NCBI GenBank assembly: GCA_905201895.1
Contig: CAJKPX010000077.1
Location: 1-9,810, forward strand
Origin: an uncultured Eubacteriales bacterium
Lineage (GTDB): Bacteria > Bacillota > Clostridia > Oscillospirales > CAG-272
DNA: 9,810 nt
Direction of reading: 5' to 3'
Under the pieces are notes generated by a model. That model was given only the letters and a program-made list of their open reading frames with translations. It made no database searches and was not told where the DNA came from. Positions 1 to 7,033 of this stretch are shown piece by piece. The position numbers and the translations under genes were made by a program. Positions within the stretch are counted from its first letter, which is position 1, and every line of letters begins with the position of its first letter.

Positions 1-73
1 TTAGTTTGTTATGACGAGATAAAATGCGATGGCAAATTCTAAAAATGAAAAATCTCCCCCTTGCCGCTCTTCC

Positions 74-89
74 CTTTCCTTCGGGAAGG
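74..89 (+). other. Small UUCG-tetraloop hairpin
   Basis: Positions 74-79 pair with 84-89 around a C(TTCG)G tetraloop, with one G-T pair in the stem. It lies beside the long hairpin at 106-151. A C-rich block at 54-61 is also complementary to the G-rich block at 106-113, so 54-151 may form one compound structured element. The rest of 1-166 shows no convincing gene. Confidence 0.45.
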
Positions 90-105
90 TTTTGAAGTGA
101 GGGAG

Positions 106-151
106 AGGGGGAGGGAGCGAAACTTTTTCAAAAGTTTCGCTCCCTCCCCCT
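106..151 (-). repeat. Long perfect hairpin element downstream of the phosphoesterase gene
   Basis: Positions 106-127 and 130-151 are exact reverse complements (22-bp arms, 2-base centre). The arm is purine-rich on one side and pyrimidine-rich on the other. Read on the minus strand, in the sense of the upstream gene, the element starts at a TGCAGGGGG block 13 bases after the stop codon. No T-run follows the stem, so it is not a textbook Rho-independent terminator, though it could act as an RNA 3'-end stabiliser or terminator. It resembles the hairpin at 9755-9807 in base pattern, centre (TTTTGAAAAA) and placement after a stop codon. Confidence 0.85.
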
Positions 152-166
152 GCATTTCCCTACCCA

Positions 167-1165
167 TCAAAAATACTTCCTGTCGCGGATGTTTTCACGG
201 GTGCGGAGCAGCTCGACTGCGCGGTCGGAGCCTGCGCCGAAGCGTGTGATATAGATAACGCCGTCCTTTATGGACATGACGTCGAAGGCGGTTTCGATAT
301 AGGCGCCGATCTGCCGTTTGGGGCAGGAGGGTGCCCAGCGCGCGCGGTATGCCGAGAGCGTGGTAATAAAGGGCAGGTCATCGTCATAGTAGAGATTATC
401 GTAATGCACGTGCCCTGCGATCATTGCAACCACGTTTTTGCATTTCTTCATATGATAGTAGATACGGGCACCGCCCAGGAGGTCATCGTAGGGCTTGATG
501 GCGTCGGGCAGTCCCTCGCTGCCGAACATGCCGACGTTGCGGATCGGCGAATGTGCGAACACGAGAATTTTGCGATCGGTGGCAAGCACCTCGTTTTCAA
601 ACCACTCCGCCTGTCGGTTGGAAATCTCCAATCGCCAGCCCGCCAAAGGATACTGTCCGCTCGCATCTGCGAGGAAGGGCTTGTCGGAGGTGTTGAGAAA
701 AGCAAAGCGATAACCGCCGTCGGTGCTGTCGATATCGACGTAATAGTAGTTTTCTGGCGTGGGGTTGTGCTTCATGCAAAGTGCGTGCATCTCGTCGGGC
801 AGAATGCCGTTGCGCGTGTCCCAGCCGTTGTCGATGCAGTTTCCGATGTAATCGTCATGGTTTCCGATGCAGCAATGCGCGGGAACCGAGAGCGAATAAA
901 GCGCGTTCATCATGTCCTGCATGCTGCGGCGGAAAGACTTTGGATCGGGATCGTAATCGTTTCCAATGTCACCGCCGCTGATTACGCACTGAATATTGGG
1001 GCAGCGGTCGAGGATATATTGCATCGACTCCACCGCCTCCACCGTGGAATGGCGGAACATGTTGTGCTGGTCGGTGACAAAAATAAAGTTGAGCGGCGCG
1101 TCGATCGCCTTCACACGCTCGATCGGAGCATCGTAATAGTCGGTCAGATAGCGAAGTTTTTCCAT
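167..1165 (-). CDS. Calcineurin-like metallophosphoesterase (332 aa)
   Basis: This is a predicted metal-dependent phosphoesterase of the calcineurin-like superfamily, hydrolysing phosphomono- or diesters at a two-metal site. All metal-ligand motifs are visible in order: TDQH (residues 31-34), GGDIGN (64-69), GNHD (101-104), AHSP (203-206) and GHVH (251-254). A block near 187-207 (QAEWFENEV then ILVFAHSP) is typical of the family. No signal peptide or membrane segment is seen, so it should be cytoplasmic. The ATG at 1165 is preceded by AAAGGAG with 8 bases of spacing. It starts 21 bases after the manA stop, so the two are probably co-transcribed. The substrate cannot be read from sequence: the superfamily includes nucleases, nucleotidases and cyclic-nucleotide or lipid phosphodiesterases. 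The manA neighbour suggests, weakly, a sugar-phosphate or nucleotide-sugar link. Confidence 0.93.
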   Translation of the reverse strand: MEKLRYLTDYYDAPIERVKAIDAPLNFIFVTDQHNMFRHSTVEAVESMQYILDRCPNIQCVISGGDIGNDYDPDPKSFRRSMQDMMNALYSLSVPAHCCIGNHDDYIGNCIDNGWDTRNGILPDEMHALCMKHNPTPENYYYVDIDSTDGGYRFAFLNTSDKPFLADASGQYPLAGWRLEISNRQAEWFENEVLATDRKILVFAHSPIRNVGMFGSEGLPDAIKPYDDLLGGARIYYHMKKCKNVVAMIAGHVHYDNLYYDDDLPFITTLSAYRARWAPSCPKRQIGAYIETAFDVMSIKDGVIYITRFGAGSDRAVELLRTRENIRDRKYF

Positions 1166-1186
1166 GTCTGTTGCTCCTTTGAAGCG

Positions 1187-2158
1187 TTAATTTGCCTGCG
1201 AGATCAGAAGCGTTGCATCCCCCGTGGCAGTCACGCTGACAAGCGCGGCTGGCAGAAGCCAGCTTTCCCCCTTTGCGATCGGGTAGGTTTCGCCATCACA
1301 GATGAGCGCACCGTTGCCCGAAAGGCAGAGCAAATGCCGCATGGTGCCCTCGCTTGCAAGCTCGGTGGGCTCTGCGGTGAGCGTTTTTTTCTCGACGCGG
1401 AAATACTGACAATCGGCAAGCACGTCGGGATTTTCGGGAACACCGCCCGTGCGTGCGTAGGCAATCGCGTTGATCTCGTCGGTGCTAAAGGGACGCGTGA
1501 CCTCGAGTGCCTTCTCCACGTGCAGCTCGCGCAGACTGCCGTCAGGCTGGCGTCGATCGTAATCGTAAACGCGGTAGGTCAGGTCGCAGTTCTGCTGAAT
1601 CTCGGCGATCAGAATGCCGCGACCGATGGCATGTGCCAGACCGGCGGGGATGAAATAGACCTCCCCCGCATGCACGGGCTGATGATGAAGCGCCTCCGAA
1701 ATGCGCCCCTCGGCAACCGCCTTGGCAAACGCCGCGCGGTCAACGCCCTCGGCAAGACCGCAAACCAGCTCTGCACCCTCGTCTGCCTCGACGATATACC
1801 ACATCTCGGTTTTTCCGCGATCGTTTTCCACGCGTGCGGCGTAGTCATCGTCGGGGTGCACCTGCACCGAGAGCGCGTCCTGCGCGTCGATGAGCTTAAT
1901 CAGCAGCGGAAATTCCGACACCTGCATCTGCCGCCCCGTCAGATCGGCGCCCCATGCCTCCATGAGTGCGTCGAAGGGCTTGCCCACCATCTCTCCGTTT
2001 GCCACGCAACACATATCCTGCGGGCGAACCGTGAGCTCCCAGCTCTCGCCAACCGTTTCGCGGTCGGAGCATTTATTCCAATCCTTCAACAGGCGCGTGC
2101 CGCCCCAGATCGGGGATTTGGTAACGCCTGTCAGCTTCAGCGGATATAATTTCGTCAT
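1187..2158 (-). CDS. manA: Mannose-6-phosphate isomerase, type I (323 aa)
   Basis: It interconverts mannose-6-phosphate and fructose-6-phosphate, linking mannose use and GDP-mannose supply to glycolysis; cytoplasmic, zinc-dependent. The zinc-site pattern of type I phosphomannose isomerases is present: QVHPDD (Q99, H101), KTEMWYI (E118) and GLAHAIG (H176). The family block EIQQNCDLTYRVYDYDR (residues 186-202) follows. The second cupin half runs to the end with a short GxALICDGE-type stretch near 282-292. The length matches the short Firmicute form (about 310-325 aa) rather than the roughly 390-residue enterobacterial form. The ATG at 2158 has AAAGGAG 9 bases upstream. A consensus promoter lies at 2196-2224, so this is the first gene of a two-gene unit with the phosphoesterase. 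All key residues appear intact. Confidence 0.96.
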   Translation of the reverse strand: MTKLYPLKLTGVTKSPIWGGTRLLKDWNKCSDRETVGESWELTVRPQDMCCVANGEMVGKPFDALMEAWGADLTGRQMQVSEFPLLIKLIDAQDALSVQVHPDDDYAARVENDRGKTEMWYIVEADEGAELVCGLAEGVDRAAFAKAVAEGRISEALHHQPVHAGEVYFIPAGLAHAIGRGILIAEIQQNCDLTYRVYDYDRRQPDGSLRELHVEKALEVTRPFSTDEINAIAYARTGGVPENPDVLADCQYFRVEKKTLTAEPTELASEGTMRHLLCLSGNGALICDGETYPIAKGESWLLPAALVSVTATGDATLLISQAN

Positions 2159-2195
2159 ATCGGATCACTCCTTTTTTGTCTTTTCGATCACTATT

Positions 2196-2224
2196 ATTTT
2201 ACAACATCCACCCTCGCTTGTCAA
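2196..2224 (-). promoter_or_regulatory. Sigma-A promoter for manA and the phosphoesterase gene
   Basis: On the minus strand, TTGACA (2224-2219) and TAAAAT (2201-2196) are separated by exactly 17 bases. The -35 box is perfect and the -10 box is 5 of 6. The predicted start lies about 30 bases before the manA ATG, leaving room for its AAAGGAG site. Confidence 0.82.
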
Positions 2225-2249
2225 GCATTTTTGCCAAATCGAACGCAAA

Positions 2250-2295
2250 GAAAGCGCCAACGGTACGCAGTCTCCCGCGTGCCATTGGCGCTTTC
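2250..2295 (-). terminator. Hairpin terminator after the ABC exporter operon
   Basis: Positions 2250-2260 and 2285-2295 are perfect 11-bp complements (GAAAGCGCCAA and its reverse complement). A second inner stem lies at 2262-2268 with 2277-2283. It starts about 21 bases after the stop of the second ABC gene. On the minus strand the stem ends in CTTTCTTT, a modest U-tract. On the plus strand it is followed by ATTTTCATTTTT, a better one, so it may work in both directions, although no plus-strand gene precedes it. Confidence 0.7.
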
Positions 2296-2316
2296 ATTTT
2301 CATTTTTCAAAGCAGC

Positions 2317-4230
2317 TCACTCGAGCTCAAACGCGCCCGTGTAGAGCTGATAATACTGACCCTTTTGCGCAATGAGGTCCTCATGACTTCCTCGCTCGAT
2401 GATGCGACCGTGGTCGAGCACCATGATCACGTCGGAGTTGCGAACGGTGGAGAGACGGTGTGCGATCACGAACACGGTTCTGCCCTTCATGAGCGCGTCC
2501 ATGCCCTTTTGCACGATCGACTCGGTGCGCGTGTCGATCGACGAGGTTGCCTCGTCGAGAATCATCACGGGTGGGTCTGCAACCGCGGCGCGCGCGATCG
2601 CAATGAGCTGGCGCTGTCCCTGCGAGAGGTTGGCGCCGTTGTTGGTCAGCTCGGTGTCATATCCACCCGGCAGACGCGTGATGAAATCGTCGGCTCCCGC
2701 CAGCTTTGCGGCGCGAATGCACTCCTCGTCGGTGGCGTCGAGCTTACCGTAACGAATATTATCCATCACGGTACCCGTGAACAGGTTGGTTTCCTGAAGC
2801 ACGATTCCGAGCGAGCGACGCAGGTCGGATTTGCGGATTTTGTTGATGTTGATGCCGTCGTAGCGAATCTTTCCGTCGGCAATGTCATAGAAGCGGTTGA
2901 TCAGATTGGTGATGGTGGTCTTGCCCGCACCCGTTGCTCCAACGAATGCAACCTTTTGTCCGGGCTCGGCATAGAGCGAGATATCGTGCAGAACGGTTTT
3001 GCCCTCCTCATAGCCAAAGTCAACCTCGGTCAGGCGCACGTCACCGCGAAGGGGCGTGTAGGTGAGCGTACCGTCACCGTGAGGATGCTTCCATGCCCAA
3101 TGCCCCGTGTGATTCTCGGTCTCCACGATCTCGCCATCGGGCGTAATCTCGGCGTTTACCAGCGTGACGTAGCCGTTGTCGATCTCCGCCGCCTCGTCCA
3201 TCAGCTCAAACACGCGCGAGGCACCCGCCAGACCCATCACGATCGAGTTGATCTGCTGGGACACCTGGTTGATGTTACCCGTGAATTGGCGCGTCATCGA
3301 AAGGAACGGAACCACGATGTCGATGCCGAGCGGCAGACCCGAGAGGTTCGGGTTTCCAACCTTGAGTGCAAGCAGAAGTCCACCCACCATTGCCACCACC
3401 ACGTACATCACGTTGCCGATGTTCATGATGATCGGTCCGAGCATGTTCGCATAGGCGTGTGCACGGTAGTTATCCTCGTAGAGCTCGCCGTTGATGCGGT
3501 CAAAATCGCGCTCGCAGGCATCCTCGTGCGAAAAGACCTTGACCACCTTTTGTCCGTTCATCATCTCCTGCACGTAGCCCTCAAGGCTTGCAACCGACCT
3601 TTGCAGGCGGATGAAATATTTTGCCGAGCCGCCGCCCATCTTGCGACTCACGAGCAGCATAAAGACCACGCCCACCAGCAGCAGAAGCGTGAGCCAGAGG
3701 CTGAAATAAAGCATGATAAAAAATACACTGAACACCGTGATCGAGGCACGGATAAGCGTGGGGAGCGACTGTGCCACCAGCTGACGGAGCGTGTCGATAT
3801 CGTTGGTGTAGTAGCTCATGATCTCGCCGTGCTTGTGCGTGTCGAAATACTTGATGGGCAGGTTCTGCATGCGCTCAAACATGGTGCGGCGCATCTTGCA
3901 AAGGAAGCCCTGCGTGATATACGCCATCAATTGCGTCTCGAGCGTGATGGCGATCAGCGAAATAACGTACATGGTGAGCAGAAGCATCACCTGCGGCACG
4001 ATCTTTGCCGAGGCAACCTCCCAGCTCTCGCCGTTGAGCTGTGCCAGCTCGATCAGCTCGGTGACGCGCTGCAAAAAGATTGCGGGGACGGTGGATGTGA
4101 TCGCAATGAACACCGTGCATGTGATCGCCAGCGGAACGAGAACGGGGTAGAATTTGAAAAGCATGCCGAGCAGACGCTTCAGCGTGCCCTTCTTTGCGGT
4201 CGGGCGGCGGTGATTATTCATTTTCGGCAT
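2317..4230 (-). CDS. ABC exporter half-transporter, consensus-ATPase subunit (637 aa)
   Basis: Predicted membrane-embedded partner of a heterodimeric ABC exporter (multidrug/lipid/peptide type). An N-terminal six-helix transmembrane domain (about residues 20-345) precedes the ATPase domain. The catalytic residues are canonical: Walker A GATGAGKT (431-438), Q479 in the Q-loop, Walker B ILDEATSS with D559 and E560, and H591 in IAHRLSTV. The signature is LSQGQ (535-539) instead of LSGGQ, the deviation expected in the subunit that completes a degenerate partner site. A His/Trp-rich insert of about 45 residues (about 350-395) sits between the two domains. I chose ATG 4230 because GGAGG lies 8 bases upstream; the longer frame to 4290 has no such site and would run deep into the upstream gene. 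This start overlaps the upstream gene by 17 bases, which suggests translational coupling. The substrate is unknown. Confidence 0.93.
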   Translation of the reverse strand: MPKMNNHRRPTAKKGTLKRLLGMLFKFYPVLVPLAITCTVFIAITSTVPAIFLQRVTELIELAQLNGESWEVASAKIVPQVMLLLTMYVISLIAITLETQLMAYITQGFLCKMRRTMFERMQNLPIKYFDTHKHGEIMSYYTNDIDTLRQLVAQSLPTLIRASITVFSVFFIMLYFSLWLTLLLLVGVVFMLLVSRKMGGGSAKYFIRLQRSVASLEGYVQEMMNGQKVVKVFSHEDACERDFDRINGELYEDNYRAHAYANMLGPIIMNIGNVMYVVVAMVGGLLLALKVGNPNLSGLPLGIDIVVPFLSMTRQFTGNINQVSQQINSIVMGLAGASRVFELMDEAAEIDNGYVTLVNAEITPDGEIVETENHTGHWAWKHPHGDGTLTYTPLRGDVRLTEVDFGYEEGKTVLHDISLYAEPGQKVAFVGATGAGKTTITNLINRFYDIADGKIRYDGININKIRKSDLRRSLGIVLQETNLFTGTVMDNIRYGKLDATDEECIRAAKLAGADDFITRLPGGYDTELTNNGANLSQGQRQLIAIARAAVADPPVMILDEATSSIDTRTESIVQKGMDALMKGRTVFVIAHRLSTVRNSDVIMVLDHGRIIERGSHEDLIAQKGQYYQLYTGAFELE

Positions 4231-5959
4231 CGCTCTCACCTCCGTTCGTTTGCTGCTCGTAAACCTCGCGGTAGATCTCGCTCGAGGCAAGCAGCTGCTC
4301 GTGCGTGCCCATGTCGGCGATTCTGCCGTTGTCCATCACGAGGATCAGATCGGCATCCTGCACCGATGCCACGCGCTGTGCAATGATGATCTTGGTGGTT
4401 TCGGGAATATAGGACTTGAAGCCCGCGCGGATCAAGGCGTCGGTTTTGGTATCCACCGCGCTGGTCGAATCGTCGAGCACCAGAATTTTGGGCTTTTTGA
4501 GAAGCGCACGCGCAATGCAGAGACGTTGCTTCTGTCCGCCCGAGACGTTGGTTCCTCCCTGCTCAATTCTCGTATCGTAGCCGTCGGCAAAGGACATCAC
4601 GAAGTCGTCCGCCTGCGCCAACCTGCACGCCTCGCGGATCTCCTCGTCGGTGGCGTCGGGATTACCCCATTTGAGGTTCTCACGAATCGTGCCCGAGAAC
4701 AGCAAATTCTTCTGAAGCACCATTGCAACCGAATTGCGCAGGGTCTCCAGATCGTACTCGCGCACGTCATGACCTCCCACGCGCACGCTTCCCTCGCTCA
4801 CGTCGTAAAGGCGCGGAATGAGCTGGACGAGCGAGGATTTACTCGAGCCCGTGCCGCCAATAATGCCCACCGTCATGCCCGACTCAATGCGCAGGTCGAT
4901 GTCAAAGAGCGCATACTTTTTGGCGCTCTCGGAATACTTGAAATTGACGTCGCGGAACTCGATCGAGCCGTCGGGAACCTCGGCGATCGGGTTTTCGGGA
5001 TTAGAAAGGGTCGGCTCCTCCTGCAAAACCTCATAGATACGCTTTGCCGACTCCGCCGACATGGTAATCATCACGTAGATCATCGAGAGCATCATGAGCG
5101 ACATGAGGATCTGCATGCCGTAGGTGAGCATGGCGGAAATCTGACCCACGTCGATGCGGTCGGTTGTGATTGCCATATTCGAGCCGATCAGCAGCACGAA
5201 CACCATGTTGAAATACATGCAGACCTGCATCAGAGGTGTGTTGAGCGCCACGATGCGCTCGGCACGCGTGAAGTCGCCGCGAATGTTCTCGGCGTCGCGT
5301 CCGAACTTTTCCTTTTCAAAGTTCTCGCGCGAGAAGCCCTTGACCACGCGCATGCCGCGCACGTTCTCCTCGATCGACTCGTTGAGGCGGTCGTATTTCT
5401 TGAACACCGCGCGGAAAGCCGGCATTGCCTTTTTGCCGATCATGAACAGACCAAATCCGAGCACGGGGATCACAACCACGAAGGTGGTGGCGAGCGGACC
5501 GCCCATGATGTATGCCATAATCACGGAAAAAATGAGCATCATGGGGCTGCGGATCGCGGTTCGGATAATCATCATAAAGGACATCTGGACGTTTGAAACG
5601 TCGGTTGTCATGCGGGTAACCAAAGATGAAGAAGAAAATTTGTCGATGTTTTTGAAGGAGTAGGTCTGCACCCGACGGAACAGGTCGCCGCGCAGATTTT
5701 TGGCAAAGCCCGACGATGCCTTGGAGCAGGTGAATGCCGCAATGCCTCCGCAGCAGAGCGAGATCACCGCCATGATCGCCAGCTTAACGCCCTCCCTTGC
5801 AATCTCATCGGTGCCCGCCCCATCCTTGATGGCGTTGATCAGGTCGGCAGTGATAAAGGGAATCAGCGTTTCGATCACCGCCTCGCCAACGATGAGGACC
5901 AGCGTGAGGATTGCGTAACCCTTGTATTCCCTCACGCATTGAGCCAATCTTTTCAGCAT
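4214..5959 (-). CDS. ABC exporter half-transporter, degenerate-ATPase subunit (581 aa)
   Basis: First gene of the exporter pair. The N-terminal six-helix membrane domain (about residues 12-300) is followed by an ATPase domain with Walker A GGTGSSKS (368-375), Q416 in the Q-loop and a canonical signature SGGQ (473-476). The Walker B is LVLDDSTSA: the catalytic Glu is replaced by Asp at 497. The switch-loop His is replaced by Gln 528 (IIIAQRVASV). This combination is known from heterodimeric exporters such as TM287/288, where one ATP site is non-catalytic. The ATG at 5959 is preceded by AAAGGAAA and GAGAG. An in-frame ATG at 6022 is rejected because it lies upstream of the predicted transcription start (the -10 box is at 6011-6016). 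The export substrate cannot be inferred: no dedicated regulator or peptide precursor is adjacent. Confidence 0.93.
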   Translation of the reverse strand: MLKRLAQCVREYKGYAILTLVLIVGEAVIETLIPFITADLINAIKDGAGTDEIAREGVKLAIMAVISLCCGGIAAFTCSKASSGFAKNLRGDLFRRVQTYSFKNIDKFSSSSLVTRMTTDVSNVQMSFMMIIRTAIRSPMMLIFSVIMAYIMGGPLATTFVVVIPVLGFGLFMIGKKAMPAFRAVFKKYDRLNESIEENVRGMRVVKGFSRENFEKEKFGRDAENIRGDFTRAERIVALNTPLMQVCMYFNMVFVLLIGSNMAITTDRIDVGQISAMLTYGMQILMSLMMLSMIYVMITMSAESAKRIYEVLQEEPTLSNPENPIAEVPDGSIEFRDVNFKYSESAKKYALFDIDLRIESGMTVGIIGGTGSSKSSLVQLIPRLYDVSEGSVRVGGHDVREYDLETLRNSVAMVLQKNLLFSGTIRENLKWGNPDATDEEIREACRLAQADDFVMSFADGYDTRIEQGGTNVSGGQKQRLCIARALLKKPKILVLDDSTSAVDTKTDALIRAGFKSYIPETTKIIIAQRVASVQDADLILVMDNGRIADMGTHEQLLASSEIYREVYEQQTNGGESDAENE

Positions 5960-6010
5960 AGCTTCTCTCGTTTCCTTTCTTGGTGGTATAGAATTTGGAA
6001 CACAATCTTT

Positions 6011-6039
6011 ATTATAGCACAAATTGGCAGAAAATACAA
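6011..6039 (-). promoter_or_regulatory. Extended -10 promoter for the ABC exporter operon
   Basis: On the minus strand, TGCTATAAT gives a perfect -10 box (6016-6011) with an extended TG element. A weak -35, TTGTAT (6039-6034), is 17 bases upstream. Transcription should start near 6004, about 45 bases before the ATG at 5959. The rest of 6040-6117 is AT-rich with no gene or clear motif. Confidence 0.7.
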
Positions 6040-6116
6040 GGAAAAAACACGAGAAAATTTCTGAATTTTATGTGATGGACGCAATCAATCGGATACCGAG
6101 TCGCGCGAGCAGATCA

Positions 6117-6148
6117 AAACAAAAAATGCCTCCCCACGCGGGGGAGGC
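6117..6148 (-). terminator. Strong Rho-independent terminator of the small-protein operon
   Basis: GCCTCCCC (6128-6135) pairs exactly with GGGGAGGC (6141-6148) around a 5-base loop. On the minus strand the stem is followed directly by ATTTTTTGTTTT. It begins 12 bases after the stop codon at 6161. Confidence 0.93.
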
Positions 6149-6160
6149 AAAATTCGTGTT

Positions 6161-6492
6161 TTAGGGCACATTAAAATACGGAATCTCGTTCGTGAAAGTT
6201 GCCGAGCGAACAACGGTAAGTCCGTTATCCGTCCAACGGTAGGTCAAGAATCGCACAACCGTGTTGTGCCGACATTTTACGATAAAATCATCCTTTCCGT
6301 CACCGTTTACATTGGCAACGAAAAAGTCGGTTGGATATGTGAGTGGGTCATGCCCGCGCGTGCTGGGATGATTCACGCCTTCATTAAAGGTGCCGTTTTG
6401 ATTTCCGGTGTAAACCCATCCATTGCAGTGACAGGGATAACAAGCGAAAACAAGATCACAACACAAATAAAAACAGTCAATATACGTTTCAT
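6161..6492 (-). pseudogene. Secreted FG-GAP/VCBS-like protein, signal peptide and body in different frames
   Basis: An ATG at 6492, preceded by TAGGAT 9 bases upstream, opens a 39-codon frame (6492-6373) that begins with a textbook signal peptide: MKR, then a hydrophobic stretch (VFICVVILFSLVIP), ending at VTA. That frame soon stops. From about 6427 the minus-one frame continues to the TAA at 6161 and encodes WVYTGNQNG..., then ANVNGDGKDDFIV, a Ca-binding-like FG-GAP/VCBS repeat motif. A single missing base between about 6409 and 6427 would join the two. I therefore read it as one secreted protein of about 110 residues broken by an indel, or a sequencing error. The body's frame also remains open upstream to an ATG at 6532 that overlaps the preceding stop (ATGA), but that reading yields an unlikely Cys-rich N-terminus. 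Last gene of a small operon. Function unknown; a surface or binding role is a guess. Confidence 0.65.
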
Positions 6493-6528
6493 AATAAGAC
6501 ATCCTATCATCTTCAACATATACAAATT

Positions 6529-6993
6529 TCATCTCCGCTCGAAGGTTTCGAAAATATCCCGAATCTTTTTCAAATCCTCTCGACTTAACCATTTATTTTC
6601 ATACGCTTCGGAAAAAGAATAAATTTTTCCATACCTCCACACAGCAAGACAATCCCCTTTATCCGGAATTACCACACCGTCGACAATCGTTACACTGTCT
6701 ATCGGGTCAACATCAGAAGAGGAAAACATAATTGGAACGCAGCCATTGTAACTCCCTCCACACATGTGAATCGTGATCCCACCACTCGAGATTGACCAAG
6801 CAAATGCCAAATCACGTTTGATCGTATTCAAAAGCCTTGCACTCGGAGTCCCGTCGGCATCAAAGGGCATGATATAGCCGCCCGCATAGAGCAAAATGGG
6901 CGTCAAAATTGCCAGCACAAGCACCACCGCCGCCACGATTACGATCACGCGCGTGCGCTTATTGGCAAATAAAGCTGAAATTTTCATAATCAT
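6529..6993 (-). CDS. Membrane-anchored small protein of unknown function, copy B (154 aa)
   Basis: I do not recognise a named function. A short basic N-terminus (ANKRTR) leads into one strong hydrophobic segment (about residues 16-40, VIVIVAAVVLVLAILTPILL). This fits a signal-anchor with a C-terminal domain of about 110 residues outside the membrane. The outer domain contains GGSYNGCVP (about 79-87), VWRYGKIY and then SEAYENKWLSREDL near the C-terminus. From memory, this arrangement is common in small uncharacterised Clostridia proteins, but I cannot name the family. AGGAGG lies 5 bases before ATG 6993 and 11 before the alternative ATG 6987. It follows its paralog (7034-7528) by 40 bases and shares an almost identical first 60 codons and ribosome binding site. 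The downstream gene starts 36 bases later. Confidence 0.85.
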   Translation of the reverse strand: MIMKISALFANKRTRVIVIVAAVVLVLAILTPILLYAGGYIMPFDADGTPSARLLNTIKRDLAFAWSISSGGITIHMCGGSYNGCVPIMFSSSDVDPIDSVTIVDGVVIPDKGDCLAVWRYGKIYSFSEAYENKWLSREDLKKIRDIFETFERR

Positions 6994-7006
6994 TCAATCC
7001 TCCTGT
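6810..7006 (-). repeat. Duplicated 197-bp block, copy B (5' end of the 154-aa gene)
   Basis: This block aligns without gaps to 7345-7541 (offset 535). I count 9 mismatches in 197 positions, about 95% identity. It covers the ribosome binding site, start codon, membrane anchor and juxtamembrane codons. Identity falls off sharply at its 3' coding edge, where the outer domains begin. Confidence 0.93.
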
Positions 7007-7033
7007 GGTTCTTCTCTTGTATGGTATTTTTTG

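Noticed and set aside
1..53. Possible end of a minus-strand gene with a stop at 1-3
   Set aside because: The frame carries no start before the hairpin element and no recognisable sequence, so it cannot be supported.
404..2149. Long open frame on the plus strand opposite manA and the phosphoesterase
   Set aside because: It is antisense to two genes with full family motifs, shows no recognisable domain, and comes from the GC-rich codon pattern of the real genes.
4231..4290. N-terminal extension of the second ABC protein from ATG 4290
   Set aside because: It would overlap the upstream gene by 77 bases and lacks the GGAGG spacing seen for ATG 4230.
2176..4386. Very long plus-strand open frame opposite the second ABC gene
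   Set aside because: The translation is His/Arg/Asp-rich without any domain; it mirrors the ABC coding frame, which has all motifs.
4250..5596. Plus-strand open frame opposite the first ABC gene
   Set aside because: Same kind of antisense shadow; no family motif and no ribosome site in a meaningful position.
5960..6022. N-terminal extension of the first ABC protein from ATG 6022
   Set aside because: That ATG lies upstream of the predicted transcription start and the added residues do not look like an exporter N-terminus.
6409..6427. Programmed minus-one frameshift in the FG-GAP-like gene
   Set aside because: No canonical X XXY YYZ slippery heptamer in the right phase and no clear downstream structure; a simple indel explains it better.
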